Assembly: GCA_013400115.1 (NCBI GenBank)
Contig: VXBP01004389.1
Span: 1 to 64,000, forward strand
Direction: 5' to 3'
Length of the DNA: 64,000 nucleotides
Origin: Rhinopomastus cyanomelas
Taxonomy: Eukaryota; Chordata; Aves; Bucerotiformes; Rhinopomastidae
Shown here piece after piece: positions 32,109 through 44,060 of this stretch; positions within the stretch are counted from its first letter, which is position 1; every line of letters starts with the position of its first letter. Under the pieces are notes generated by a model. It searched no databases. It saw only the letters and a list, made by a program, of their open reading frames with translations, and was not told the origin of the DNA. The position numbers and the translations under genes are program-made.

Positions 32109-33581
32109 ACCAATCTGCTGTCAAACTGATAAGAGAGATAAATTCTGACTGAATCAAAGAAAGATCAATCTCATGTCTAGTCGTTGAGTGGACTCGTAAG
32201 AAAAGAATTCAGCTGAAGTAAAGATACTTGCATGCTCCTGCTGCATTTCAGGTCGAGGCACCAGTCTAAGGGATGTTCTACAGCACAATTTTCTTGCATC
32301 CACCTGGAGTAGTTCCAACATAGGATGCCCAATGCACTAACACTCTTGGAAGACAAAGACCCAACTTCCCTCCCAGCTTCACAGACTGATACTCAAAGTG
32401 CCAATCCCGCAAGCAGGTCTAGACAACGAGTTAGACTGAATAAGGTCTCTCAATGCATCCCATTGCATTCCCAAAAACATGCTGGACTTGTGAAAAAAAT
32501 TGAAGGCAAGTAATTTTTTGCCCAGCTCTGGTCATTGTCTGCTGACTCACCCCCAGATTCCTCCAGCATCTGAATCTTCCATTGCCTCCAGAGAAAGCGC
32601 GTGGTTAACCACGGAACACAAGGTTAGCTAAACAACTAGCATAACCACGTAAACTGGAGGAGAAGTAGGGTGCTGCCTTGCACAATATTTGTCCTCGTGC
32701 CTTGCAAAGCTTCTGGAAGAGGAAGGAAAACTGCACCAGGCAAAGCCAAATCTGTTGGTTTTGCCTCAAGGACTTTATCTCCCAAAGAAATGCTGTTGCC
32801 CATAGAGAGAGATCCCAGCATTGCTGCCAGACCTTGTTAGCAAACAAATCAAAAACTAAAAAGCCTTTGGAACCCAAACTTCATTCCAAAGAAATGTAAA
32901 TAGTTCAACAGTTTGTTGAGCAACAGGACAAAGGGTGACTCTTCTGTGCAGTCCAGCACTGAAGGAGAGCTGGAACACCCCATGAGCTTCAGTTCTCTTT
33001 CATGGCAACACAAGACTGGATTCAGCACCGGAAAATACGAGAGAGGGGCACTGACAGAACCTGAACACCTTCAGCTTCTGGGTTCTACACTGGCCTCCAG
33101 GCAATAACAGGGCTCAGCTGAACTAGCCATGACTAAAGTGGTGGTTGTATCTTTCATATGGTCTTTACCTTTCATGGTCATTTGCTGCTGAGTCCCAGCA
33201 TTACATGAAAAAGTTAGAGGACCTTCTCAGTTAAACTTTTCCTTTTCCAGACAGAGTGACTACCTGACTATCAAAATAGATCTTCCTACTTCTGACTACC
33301 AAAGAGGATCCCACTGGGCACTAGTGACACAAAAGACCACAGCCATGGCTGCAGCTGTTCTCCCAGCACAAGAAATCGTGGCACGATCTACACAAACAAG
33401 AACCTGTAAGACTGTGCCCGCTGGATCACTCTGCAGGATGAGATCCTTTCTTGCAGGACTTTGCCCAACTCTTCCTTCCCTGTGAGATACCAACACACCA
33501 CACAGAGCGCAACACGCTCTGCAGTGCAGCCCAAAAACTAGTTTGCAGCCTCTAGATCGTAAGTGAGATTTGTCTACAAGA

Positions 33582-33673
33582 CACCCAGACCAAGCAGCAC
33601 AGCAACGCACCCAGGTGGGCTTTGACCATCTCCAGAGGAGGAGACTCCACAGCCCCCCTGGGCAGCCTGTTCC
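33582..33673 (-). mobile_element. CR1 internal fragment without 3' tail
   Basis: CACCCAGACCAAGCAGCACA, TCTCCAGAGGAGGAGACTCC and CTGGGCAGCCTGTTCC correspond to the segment just upstream of the CR1 3' end. The last 75 bp or so of the element are missing. It stops at the start of the duplicated segment at 33675. Confidence 0.8.
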
Positions 33674-33674
33674 T

Positions 33675-33781
33675 CACACAGTAAACCCTCTGTGAAAACC
33701 AGTCTATTTCAGTTTGCACCGGCTGAAGTGACGAACAGGGCAGATTAACAAGGTTTTGGCTTAAAGAATAAGTTTCAAGTT
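33675..33781. repeat. Copy 1 of a 107-bp duplicated contig end
   Basis: CACACAGTAAACCCTCTGTG to GTTTCAAGTT, ending at N 33782, is identical to 35024-35130. Confidence 0.97.
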
Positions 33782-33782
33782 N
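33782..33782. other. Assembly gap (single N)
   Basis: The N joins the end of the 107-bp segment to unrelated sequence. The true continuation of the segment appears at 35131. Confidence 0.95.
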
Positions 33783-34208
33783 GAGAGGAATATAAATAGA
33801 GAACAGAAGACATCTACTTCATCTCTACGTATCGTCATCGCAGAGGGTATGTTACATCTGTATTATCACACATATCCCACCTTGACTACTACAGGCATTG
33901 CATTCAATTATTCAAGACCACATATCTGCTGTTGCTGAGAGCATCTTCCATGGATGGCTGAAGACTCCTACTTTACAGGGCCACTTCTCTGTCTGGCATC
34001 TATCAGGACTGGGTGCTATGTCTTGAAAACTCAAGTAGCCCTCAATTTACCATGAATGATCCTTTCCCCAGATGTGCTGCTCTCTCTAGAGCAGGAATTC
34101 TGCTCTAGACCATTTTTTCCCCCCCATGACTTTTGAGGAAGACAAGTGAAGAAGGCACGTGGCACCTTAGCCGAAGTATTTTCTACTCCTGGCATTTCAG
34201 GGTAACTT

Positions 34209-35022
34209 TAGACTTGGGAAGAAATGCAGCAGGCTTGAACCACATTAAAGCCCTGGTCTGGCAAAGTGCTTTGAAACACATGCTTACGGTTAAGCACGAG
34301 TCTAAATGCTTTGCTGAATTAGGACCTATGTTGGTGAAAGGGGCAACTGATTAATGGCTTCTGACAACCACCAGAAAGTAATGAGCCACAGATCTCTGCA
34401 TTTTCCTCCAAATGACTGCACTTAAACTCAAAGGAAATTTCATCATGGAAACAGAAAACACTTATAAATAAATCATACGTGTCCCCTTGGCAGAGATTAA
34501 TTTTTGTCTGCAATTAGTGGTGAACTCGAGCTTCCTTTCATAGACCAGTCAGAGACAGCTCCAGTTGCCCTGTGTTACTCATTCAAACCAACCAGGGTAT
34601 TTCTAGAACTGCCTGGCTTATGGACAGCTCTGTGAGCCCAGCTAAGCCAACCATGAGATATGAAGCACACAACACGTGAACCAAAGGTTGCCCAACTCCA
34701 ACAGACTCCAGAACGAGTCACACCAGCGCAGTACAATCCACCTGGGAATGAAGAGCTTGGTAACGCGACGTGCTGAAGCCTGCTTCAAGCTGCTTCTCAC
34801 TGACAAACATTAAGGGATAAAATGCTTGGGAATTGATGCAAACTATTCAAATCCTCCCACGTGAGAGGTGGAAAAGACTTGAAACACCAAGAGGGTAGCC
34901 CCTTAGTCTTCTAAGACGCAATCCAGCTCCGTGTATTCCAAGCTCAAGCATGGAGCTTTCTTGACTGGACTAGTGTTTTAGCTGACTTCGTTTTGATTTA
35001 GAGACAGGAAAATCCTCTGGCC
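34209..35022. repeat. Copy 1 of an 814-bp duplicated contig end
   Basis: TAGACTTGGGAAGAAATGCA to AATCCTCTGGCC, ending at N 35023, matches 35392-36205. I found one difference on reading: T at 34771 against C at about 35944. This points to the same locus read twice, probably two alleles, not an old duplication. Confidence 0.95.
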
Positions 35023-35023
35023 N
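35023..35023. other. Assembly gap (single N)
   Basis: The N lies between the end of the first 814-bp copy and the start of the second 107-bp copy, so two different duplications meet at one gap. Confidence 0.95.
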
Positions 35024-35130
35024 CACACAGTAAACCCTCTGTGAAAACCAGTCTATTTCAGTTTGCACCGGCTGAAGTGACGAACAGGGCAGATTAACAA
35101 GGTTTTGGCTTAAAGAATAAGTTTCAAGTT
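35024..35130. repeat. Copy 2 of the 107-bp duplicated contig end
   Basis: Identical to 33675-33781. It continues into unique sequence (TCAGTGGTACCCTGATAAAA) up to an AT-rich end at 35390. Confidence 0.97.
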
Positions 35131-35340
35131 TCAGTGGTACCCTGATAAAAAATGCTTCGTTCAGAGCTATTTGTGCTGGATCTTCTCCACGGTCTCTGCT
35201 TTGTCCTCTAACGCTCTTTGGGAGAGCAACCCTCCACATTCTGCTCAGGGGAAGAAGAGATTCCTGCACATGTGGGTTACCTCGTAGATATGAACCTTGA
35301 AAAGAGGTTCATTAGTTATTCTTAGAGCTTCACTTCTTTA

Positions 35341-35391
35341 AATATAGATAGAATATAAATATATATATATATTCTATTATATAAATAGAAN
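35341..35391. repeat. AT-rich low-complexity end and single N
   Basis: TATAGATAGAATATAAATAT followed by a (TA)n run and ATTCTATTATATAAATAGAA, then N. A simple repeat of this kind is a likely cause of the assembly break. Confidence 0.85.
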
Positions 35392-36205
35392 TAGACTTGG
35401 GAAGAAATGCAGCAGGCTTGAACCACATTAAAGCCCTGGTCTGGCAAAGTGCTTTGAAACACATGCTTACGGTTAAGCACGAGTCTAAATGCTTTGCTGA
35501 ATTAGGACCTATGTTGGTGAAAGGGGCAACTGATTAATGGCTTCTGACAACCACCAGAAAGTAATGAGCCACAGATCTCTGCATTTTCCTCCAAATGACT
35601 GCACTTAAACTCAAAGGAAATTTCATCATGGAAACAGAAAACACTTATAAATAAATCATACGTGTCCCCTTGGCAGAGATTAATTTTTGTCTGCAATTAG
35701 TGGTGAACTCGAGCTTCCTTTCATAGACCAGTCAGAGACAGCTCCAGTTGCCCTGTGTTACTCATTCAAACCAACCAGGGTATTTCTAGAACTGCCTGGC
35801 TTATGGACAGCTCTGTGAGCCCAGCTAAGCCAACCATGAGATATGAAGCACACAACACGTGAACCAAAGGTTGCCCAACTCCAACAGACTCCAGAACGAG
35901 TCACACCAGCGCAGTACAATCCACCTGGGAATGAAGAGCTTGGCAACGCGACGTGCTGAAGCCTGCTTCAAGCTGCTTCTCACTGACAAACATTAAGGGA
36001 TAAAATGCTTGGGAATTGATGCAAACTATTCAAATCCTCCCACGTGAGAGGTGGAAAAGACTTGAAACACCAAGAGGGTAGCCCCTTAGTCTTCTAAGAC
36101 GCAATCCAGCTCCGTGTATTCCAAGCTCAAGCATGGAGCTTTCTTGACTGGACTAGTGTTTTAGCTGACTTCGTTTTGATTTAGAGACAGGAAAATCCTC
36201 TGGCC
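35392..36205. repeat. Copy 2 of the 814-bp duplicated contig end
   Basis: Matches 34209-35022 and then continues into unique sequence (AAGGCACATCTGTGAG). Confidence 0.95.
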
Positions 36206-36373
36206 AAGGCACATCTGTGAGAGACATGACATTGACATTTAATGTCAACCTGACCTAAATGTTGTTAAACATCTCACCTGGTTTTACCCAGCACCACTAT
36301 TACTGTGGAGCACTGATAACACTTCCAGGTTGACAAAAGCAAACACATGTTAACACAGTGAGATCCTCATCTA

Positions 36374-36526
36374 ATAGAATCTTTAGGGATTGGAAGGGAC
36401 CTCGAAAGATCATCCAGCCCAATCCCCCTGCAACAGCAGGATCACCTAGACCTAGACACACAGGAACTCATCCAGGCAGGTCTTGAACGTCCCCAGTGAA
36501 GGAGACTCCACAAGCTCCATGGGCAG
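36374..36526 (-). mobile_element. CR1 LINE, 3' fragment
   Basis: TAGAATCTTTAGGGATTGGA, GGGACCTCGAAAGATCATCC and GGAGACTCCACAAGCTCC: about 150 bp of the main subfamily. Confidence 0.93.
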
Positions 36527-38659
36527 TACATACACCTAGAAGCTTCAAGATCATAAGTTATGAGCCAGGGACACCAGGAATCCTGTCAACATTAGGTTAA
36601 CCTGTCAGTTTGTCTCCTAGCAAGGAATCAGCAGAGAAGGATCCGTATCACAGCTGCTTTACACCTTCCAGCTGCAATGCTTCTCATCTATTACTAGGAG
36701 TCCCAATGTGCAGTTTGCTTTCTCACTCACCCATGACCTCCTAGTGAGATTAGGACTTCAGTTTCCACAGTTCTATTCAACTGGTTTTTCATATCAATCA
36801 CAGCCTTTGTAGCAGAGAGTAGCTCTTAAAGGCAGCCCTGAAGAAAGAAAAACCACCAACTAACACGGCTGAGCCTTGGGGAAATGACCAAAACCCAGCA
36901 AGTCAGTGGAAAAAGTTGTTTCAGTTCCCTAGGTGTGGGTCAGGTCAAACACACGCGCACGCTAACAATGACCCAGAGGAAAGGGCGGGGAGGGAAGAGG
37001 AAAACACTTCATTTCTCCTCACAAGTCTACACACATGAGCTATTGCCTTACGAAGCAAATGCTGGATGTGTTTACACTCCTGTTAAGTCGTGAAGAGGAA
37101 AACAAGTGTTTACCCTTGCACACCTGACCGCAAGCAACGCGCTTGTTCCAACTGGGGGAACCCGTCCTGTCTCATGCAGTGCTTGGGAAGCGTAAAACTG
37201 GTGCCTGAGCGTGTGATCCCCAAGCGCTGCCAGTCCCCAGCACGTCAGTTATCGCCCTGAGGTACGTGTTGGGAGATCTGAGGGCGAGTCCTCTAGCTAG
37301 GCACCCACTGACTCAAGGAAGTTTATCATTGTAGAAAGTCTTTTTGGAGAATACTAGCCAGATTCAGCTTGACCAGTGGAACTGCACCGCGGACGTCACG
37401 CCTGGGCGAGCAGCGTAAAAGATCCCTTGTTTTCTTCAAGGGTTGAGAGCCCTTTACTCTCTGCTTGATCATAGCAACAGAGCAATTCTGAACTCTTACC
37501 ACTCCGCTTCATCACAGGAGCAAGCCCAACTTTGTTTTTCCTTAGCCCTGTACCTGCAAAGCTTCTTTCCCCATTGCACAGCTACACTGACAGACACTCT
37601 TCTTCGTTCCCCCCATCTTTTCCAGCACAGGAGCAGCCAGCTGGAACTGAACTAAAGGCTCAGCAGCACTGAAGACTTTCCCTGTAAGGCTGGTACTCTG
37701 AACCATGACAAATGGACGTTGGGAGCCGACAATCTCTCCGCTACCAGTGTTCTCAGATTAATTATTCTGGGGATGTAGGCGATAAGAACTGTTCTTTTCA
37801 CCAACACTCATCTGAGCCCGGGCAAGTCTGGATGATCCTTTCAGTGCTAAGGCAAACTGACTGCAAAGCCATCCAGCCACAGCGTAGCAAGGAGGGTTAG
37901 AGGAGCAAGCACCTTGGCTTAACCTCTTCTCACATGGAAGCACTGTGGCTCCAGCTCTAATAACATGATGTCTTCCACAGGACTCCTTCTACTTTCAACA
38001 AAGTATGTTTGCTCTTCTGTCACAGTATTACCTCTTCTTTCTCAAGATTTCTAGAGCAAGATATTAAAAGTGAATATGAAGCACACCCATAGGTGTTGAA
38101 GAAACTTGGCTCTAGATGCATCCTGCTCTCCTAAAGTGTTTCTCTAATTGCTGCTCTAACCACTTGCAAAAATCCACTGAAGCATTTCATTATGCACTTT
38201 CATTTTCCTCCTTGCTCCAGGGCTTTCCTCCCTGTTCCAGCTCATGTTGTTTTCCAGCACCACCTGTCCCGTGAAGCCACTTGGTCCTGGCTCAGCTGCA
38301 TCTACTGAGCATTCCAAGTCACCGATCAAAACGCTGAAGATCTGGGAGACTGAAGCCACCTAAGAGGATCAGGGCAGGTGGTCGTGAGATGTCCTCCAGT
38401 GGCTTGCAGAATATTTGATCAGCTCAGGAGAACATTCCACTCTCGTGGTCACCATCGTCGTGGCCTGATGTGGTAGGAGGAAGAGTGCAAACAATTTCAA
38501 AGGAAATACAAAGAGAGCTGCACAGAGCAGAAAGGTAACAGCCCTAACACAGACCTGTGGTGATCACAGCTGGAATACTTCACACAGCTGTGGAGGACCC
38601 ATTTCCTGGGTGACAGTAACAACCCAGAGGGAGATCACCAGAGACTGAGTGGCATGATC
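36527..38659. other. CALD1: CALD1 intron; CpG-rich patch at 37130-37410
   Basis: At 37130-37410 CpGs are clustered (about 20 in 280 bp), with a near-CRE GGACGTCACG at about 37393. This could be an intronic regulatory element. I see no TATA box, exon or known repeat. Confidence 0.4.
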
Positions 38660-38768
38660 TAGATGATCTAGGTGTTAGATGTTAGGATTACTGGGTTTGT
38701 TTGGATGTAGGTTGGACTGGATGATCTTTAAGGTCTTTTCCAACCTTATCATTGCTGTGATACTGTGA
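38660..38768 (+). mobile_element. CR1 3' fragment (TTGCTGTGATACTGTG-tail subfamily)
   Basis: GATGTTAGGATTACTGGGTT, GTTGGACTGGATGATCTTTA and CAACCTTATCATTGCTGTGA, the plus-strand equivalent of the fragments at 14833, 40307 and 62594. Confidence 0.85.
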
Positions 38769-39649
38769 CTTATAAGAGTGTCATAGCAGGCAGAGCAGGA
38801 CTGATTTACAGAGAGAGATAAAAACAGCTAAGGGTGCATCGACTCATCGACTCACCAAATCCTGAGGAGGAGGTGCAACAACTCTCTGCAAGTATTCAAA
38901 ATGCACCAGCAAGGGCAAATAATCATTTTAGTGAAACTAAAGTTCACACTTACAGAGGAGAGTGGCAAATTAAACATTATGAAGACATTTACTGATAAAA
39001 AAAATGTCATTTTCAATGACAATGGAGTACTTCAATCCACTCAGGTATGGTGGAGGTCTGATAATACTCTTAAATGTCCTTATTATTATTGCAGCTCAAC
39101 CACTCAACCCTTAAGAACAACAAAAACTGCCAGCCAAACCCCGAAAACGCTCCGATATGAAATTTCACGTTGAAAGCTAGTTTTGGAATTTCTCCACTGG
39201 AATATTCAGTCCTTGTTTGGGGAAATTTCAGTCCCTCCTTACACCTGAAGCAACGTCGGCGTACGTCAGTTCCATCGCTTTTGCAGCATCCCAGGCGTGA
39301 GTTCCAGCTCTGACTAGGACCCCCCCGACATGAGTAGCCCAGCCTGCAGATGCTGATGAAAATGCAACACATGGGGCATTGGCCAGTGGCTCCTGCCTCT
39401 CATCTGACCATTCTGAAGAGCAACCATGAAAAGAAATGTCAGATCCTGTTCTACGTAGCTTTGGGACAATTCACGATGATGAGGGAACCGAGCAGCTCCA
39501 ACCAACTAAGAGCTTCGCGCTTCTCCTTCCCTTCACCACACTGTTTGAAGGGTCCTTTTTGTCTCTTGTCATTCAGCCTGCTCCATAAAACACGAGCACA
39601 ACAAGCAGCCCATCAGAAGCCCGTTGCCGGTTGGCCAGTCTCCATATAA

Positions 39650-39659
39650 CCTAATATGG
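39650..39659. promoter_or_regulatory. CArG-type decamer CCTAATATGG
   Basis: Perfect CC(A/T)6GG in the long intron. Chance occurrence is quite possible. Confidence 0.25.
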
Positions 39660-40158
39660 TGAAGAGAAGGTTTGACTGAAGCCCAGAGCGGTGTGCCAAG
39701 CTTAACAGCTCCGCAGCAAGCTGGCTGCCACAGAGCCCTCTGCTCAGGCTCACTGCAATTTCAGCTGGGTGCAGTTACTACTAGTCACATGAACTAGCCC
39801 ATAGCTGAACTGCTGCACGGTTCCAAAGCCCAGATGTGTTTGTTTTCTCCTCCCTGCCAGTGGCTGTGAACACTAGCTGCCATACAAGGTGTTCAGAGAC
39901 AGCAGCCCGCCGGAGCGTTCCCCGTTTGGGGCCAGATAGATGAAGGAACCCCCTGGGTATCCCGAGGATGCAAAAGAACACACCTTGTATGAGGTGCTCC
40001 GTGTTTGTGTGAGCAGTCCAGAGGAGGGGGGTTTAACAGAGCTCCAAAACAAAGCACACACTCTGTACCTAGTGCTACAACACGTAGAGGAGGTTTCACA
40101 GCATCAAACCTACAGGTAAGGTGGCTATTTTCCTCATTCTCTGTCTTGCTGCTACTGC

Positions 40159-40306
40159 CATAGAATCATTAGGGACTGGAAGGGACCTCAAAAGATCATC
40201 CAGTCCAATCCCCCTGCAACAGCAGGACCACCTAGACCAAGTCACACAGGAACACATCCAGTCGGGTCTTGAGCATCTCCAGTGAAGGAGACTCCACAAC
40301 CCCCCT
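40159..40306 (-). mobile_element. CR1 LINE, 3' fragment (first of three in a row)
   Basis: CATAGAATCATTAGGGACTG through GGAGACTCCACAACCCCCC; the body is cut where the next CR1 begins. Confidence 0.93.
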
Positions 40307-40390
40307 TATCAGCAATGATACGGTTGGAAAAGACCTTAAAGATCATCCAGTCCAACCTAAACCCAAACCAACCTAGTAATCCTAACACCT
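40307..40390 (-). mobile_element. CR1 3' fragment (second of three)
   Basis: ATCAGCAATGATACGGTTGG, AAAGACCTTAAAGATCATCC and TAGTAATCCTAACACC: the CAGCAATGA-tail subfamily. Confidence 0.88.
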
Positions 40391-40455
40391 CAGAATCATT
40401 AGGGATTGGAAGGGACCTTGAAAGATCATCGAGTCCAGTCCTGCTGCCGCAGCAT
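40391..40455 (-). mobile_element. CR1 LINE, 3' fragment (third of three)
   Basis: CAGAATCATTAGGGATTGGA, GGACCTTGAAAGATCATCGA and CTGCTGCCGCAGCATTCG. Confidence 0.88.
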
Positions 40456-41189
40456 TCGTGTAACTCGCCAGGCACAGGCTGCTTACCTGCCTCTGAGCTC
40501 GCTGCAGAGTCAACTTGCCCACCTGTGCTGTGGACTGACTCTTGTGGCCCTCAAGTTTCACAAGGCAGTAAGTGGTTCGGGATTTTGTTGAATGCTTCAG
40601 ACAAAAAAGGGGTGACCAAGCCACGCTGCAGCCCTCTCACTTGCTCTTTAATGCCACTGAAACCATTGTGAAGCCTCCTAACAGGGGTTTGGCAACAGAG
40701 GAACCACTCATGGAGCTCGTATCAGTGAACGAGTCACTTTAGGCTTTGAACGCGCAGCGCTACCTGGATCATGAGAAAGGATGAGCCGTCCGCTCCCAGA
40801 TCATTTCCCATGAGATCATATGCAGACAGAGAACAGAAGGGGCTGCTTCCAGGAAGTTTGGAAGCCTTTTATGGATCACATTAACGAGGCACAAGCTGTT
40901 CCCTGAAGCTGATGGCACATCACATTCCACTGTGGCCACATGGCCTTGGCTGGGATGCCTTCAGCAGACATGAGGGTACCAGCAGGCTCCAAAACCAGCA
41001 GCAGTTCTGCAATGCAATCCCCGTGACTCTTTTCTTTCTTGAGGACTAGGTATCCATTGTCACTTTCCAGGTGTGGACAGCAGGTTACAACCAAATACAT
41101 GCTAGGTTTCCTCAACTTTAAAACATCCTACATGGTTTAGCCACATATTTGTAAAAAGTTGAATGTCTGCCTTGCACAGGTAGAAAATA

Positions 41190-41535
41190 AACTGCTGCTT
41201 TGCAAGATTTTTGGTGAGTACAAGATCCAGCAGCACTCCTCCACCATTTGCATCAGGAAATTGTCAGCAATGCACTGAAAGAACCTCCTGGACTGTGAGC
41301 GGCTGCCTGAGTAGGTCTTCCAGCAAATATCAGGGTAGTTAAAATCCCCCACGAGAACCAGGGCCTGTAGCTGTGAGGCTGCTGCCAGCTGCCTGTAGAA
41401 GACCTCATCAACTCCCTCACTCTGATCTGGAGGTCTGTAATAGACACCCACAGCAGTGTCACCCATGCCAGCCTGCCCCTTAACCCACACTTTTCCTACC
41501 AGCTGCACGGTCCTAACGCCAACACGTTCTGCATT
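41190..41535 (-). pseudogene. CR1 ORF2 endonuclease-domain fragment
   Basis: The minus strand encodes VRTVQLVGKVWVKGQAG, then GVYYRPPDQSEGVDEVFYRQ and LVLVGDFNYPDICWK, ending near CIADNFLMQMVEE. This is the apurinic-type endonuclease domain at the N-terminal side of CR1 ORF2, and it includes the GDFN motif. The reading frame is kept for about 95 codons, then drifts. Endonuclease remnants are rare because most CR1 copies are cut from the 5' side. Here there is no adjoining RT or 3' end, so a longer insertion was later deleted or rearranged. Confidence 0.88.
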
Positions 41536-42502
41536 CCTACTGCTGTGGCTAGAGGATCAGTCCATTTAGGATGAAGATTCACACCCTGTCAAACTGCCAT
41601 ATCCTGCTAGAAACAAGAGGGTTGTTTTGTCTTTCTCACTGCTGCTGAAGAGGAGCAAGATGCACCTGAGGAACGAAAACCTTACTAATGTACTACGAGT
41701 GTTGACAATAATGCTGTTCTCCGTGCCAAAGAGGATACAACACTCGAAAGCAACCATCGCCCTTGTTCAGTTTGGGAAATAACCACCCCTGAAACAATCT
41801 CCTGTGAATCCCTCCTTCGAGTCTTGCACACCACTATTTATATCTGAGTAAATATTAGAGGATTCATACCATTTTCCCTGAGAAAACAAGACCTTTGGCC
41901 TCAACATTTCTTTGGAAAGCCCTTCAGAGAAGGCAGTTACTCTGCAGTGATGTTTCCTTCAATTAAAATTTCGTCCTAAAATATATGGCCCACAGGAGGA
42001 ATGCTGGAACTCAAACACGCCACAAATATGGACACGTCTGCCTGCAGGCTTTTGGAGGCTGGGATTGTGCCCAAAACATTGTTCTTGCAGAATTAACCAC
42101 TCTGTTAGTCAGCATAATTAACAGCCTCCAAAGAAGGGTTTTTTCCTCTGATGTGCCTTTGTCAGGACAGCTCACCAACTGCACGTTGCATTGGCTTCCA
42201 CCGCTAGGGATTAATGACTCCCAAGAACCAAAACTGGAGCCTTTACACTTCCATGTGCAAATCAAATATTTTCTGAAGTGCTTGGGAGCCAATACTGTCT
42301 AACAAGTTACTGCTTTTGGGTTTCTTTTAGCCCTGGCTTTAGTTCACCCTTTCCCTCTTCTCCTGCCACGTGCTGTGGCAGCCAGAGCGCAGAAGGCACT
42401 GCTGGCGACACCGACTTGGTGTGCACTCAGGACTCTGCCCTGCTTAGGACCTTTGGATCTGCCTGATGAGCCAACCAAGACAGACTAGAAGAATCTAGAA
42501 TC

Positions 42503-42650
42503 CAGGGAGGTGGTGGCATCACCAACCCTGGAGGTTGGAACGGGTGGATGCGGCGCTTGGGGATATGGTCTAGTGGTTAGACACTAGGAGAAGGGGCTGG
42601 ACTTGATGACCCTGGAGGTCCTTTCCAGCCATGATTATGATTCTATGAAT
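42503..42650 (+). mobile_element. CR1 LINE, 3' fragment
   Basis: GGGAGGTGGTGGCATCACCA, GCGCTTGGGGATATGGTCTA, GGGCTGGACTTGATGACCCT and ATGATTATGATTCTATGAAT. The TGGTCTAGTGGTTAG stretch looks tRNA-like but is ordinary CR1 3'UTR. Confidence 0.9.
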
Positions 42651-43429
42651 GGTGGGACAAAAGCAGGGCTGCGTCTGCTATTCACTCACTAACAGTTAAC
42701 GCAGACACGTTGGCCATCAGTTCTGCCACGCGTGTGGTCATGACTTCTGGGGACATTTCCACAGCACTATGCTCATGGGAAAGGTTGACATCTGTGACTA
42801 CTTTCATCCAAGACATCAACCTTAATAGTGACCAGTCATTCAGGGAGGTGTTCCACACAAATGGTAGCCATCCAAGAGAGGTGGTTTCCTTAACCACATT
42901 AAGGTCAGCGTCTTAATTTTTACATCCCTTTTAATTGGTTTTCATAGTCTTCACTACTTTATGTCTGTTTCACATTATTATTGTGTATAAATGTCTCCTC
43001 ATTTTCTATCAATGAATTTGCTGTGTATGACATCACAACCTCACCTGTGTTCTCAGAACGACAGAGATCCCTCACTTGGAACATTTGTGCTGAACAGCAA
43101 TTACAGAGCAAGTTTAGCCTGGGAACATTTACTGGGATAATTCCTTACCCAGTGGGGAAGCAGAAGTCTTTTGAAAGGCAAATTTCCTCCCACTTGGCAA
43201 GCAGAATTATTCCACATCTCCCCATCAAACTAAAAGGAGAACACCTGGGCAACACAGAGTCACTGACTTTGCTAACACATTCAGCAACTTAATTAACTTA
43301 ATGACACATAAGAGCGTCCACACGCATAACCTTTCGTTAGGAGAAAGACTAGTGTGGCTGTTGAGGTGAAATAACTACCTCAGTCTGCTCTGCGCACAGT
43401 CTGCGCCGAGTACTGGGAGTACAACCAGC

Positions 43430-43446
43430 GTGTGTGTGTGTGTGTG
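43430..43446. repeat. (GT)n microsatellite
   Basis: An uninterrupted GT run of about eight units. Confidence 0.9.
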
Positions 43447-43852
43447 CAAAGATGACCTCATTCAGGTTCAAAGACAAACACAAATTAGAGTTATGCCATC
43501 TTGAGGGAAGAAATACTCCTTTCCCATGCAGGTAGTATTCATGGACCTCAGAAGCCACAAGATGAAAAGCTTCCTGCGGTCTTCCAAAGAACTAGGTTAC
43601 TGTGCACGCGCTCACACGCGAGCCTGAGCACACAAAACGCCAACAGAAAGGAACATCAAGGCAGAAGACTCCCACATAGCCAGGTTCTGACAGTTCAGAC
43701 AAGGACTACCATAGAGCACCTTCCCAATGCACTAAATGAAGCTGAGTACGAGCCACTCAGTGTCTGCTTCTCACAACAAGTATTAAGCTTCAATGGAAAC
43801 TAAACTAATATTAAACAGAAAATATCTGCAGGGGAAAAAATCATTAATAGCA

Positions 43853-44060
43853 TCAACCTGAGAAGGAACTTCTTCCCAGTGAGGGTGACAGAGCACTGGA
43901 AGGGGCTGCCCAGAGGGGTTGTGGAGTCTCCTTCTCTGGAGATGTTCAAGACCCACCTGGATGTCTTCCTGTGTGACTTGGTCTAGGTGATCCTGCTGTG
44001 TCAGGGGGATTGGGCTGGATGACCTTTCAAGGTCCCTTCCAATCCCTAATGATTCTATGA
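43853..44060 (+). mobile_element. CR1 LINE, 3' fragment
   Basis: TCAACCTGAGAAGGAACTTC, GTGACAGAGCACTGGAAGG, GTGTGACTTGGTCTAGGTGA and AATCCCTAATGATTCTATGA: about 208 bp with the ORF2 end and the full 3'UTR, in plus orientation and little diverged. Confidence 0.95.

Noticed and set aside
34209..36205. A true 814-bp segmental duplication
   Set aside because: The copies are nearly identical, end exactly at single Ns and interlock with a second duplicate at the same gaps, the signature of misordered contigs.
42561..42600. tRNA-Glu-like TATGGTCTAGTGGTTAG
   Set aside because: It lies inside a plus-strand CR1 3'UTR whose consensus contains this kind of string (ACATGGTTTAGTGG); no tRNA fold follows.
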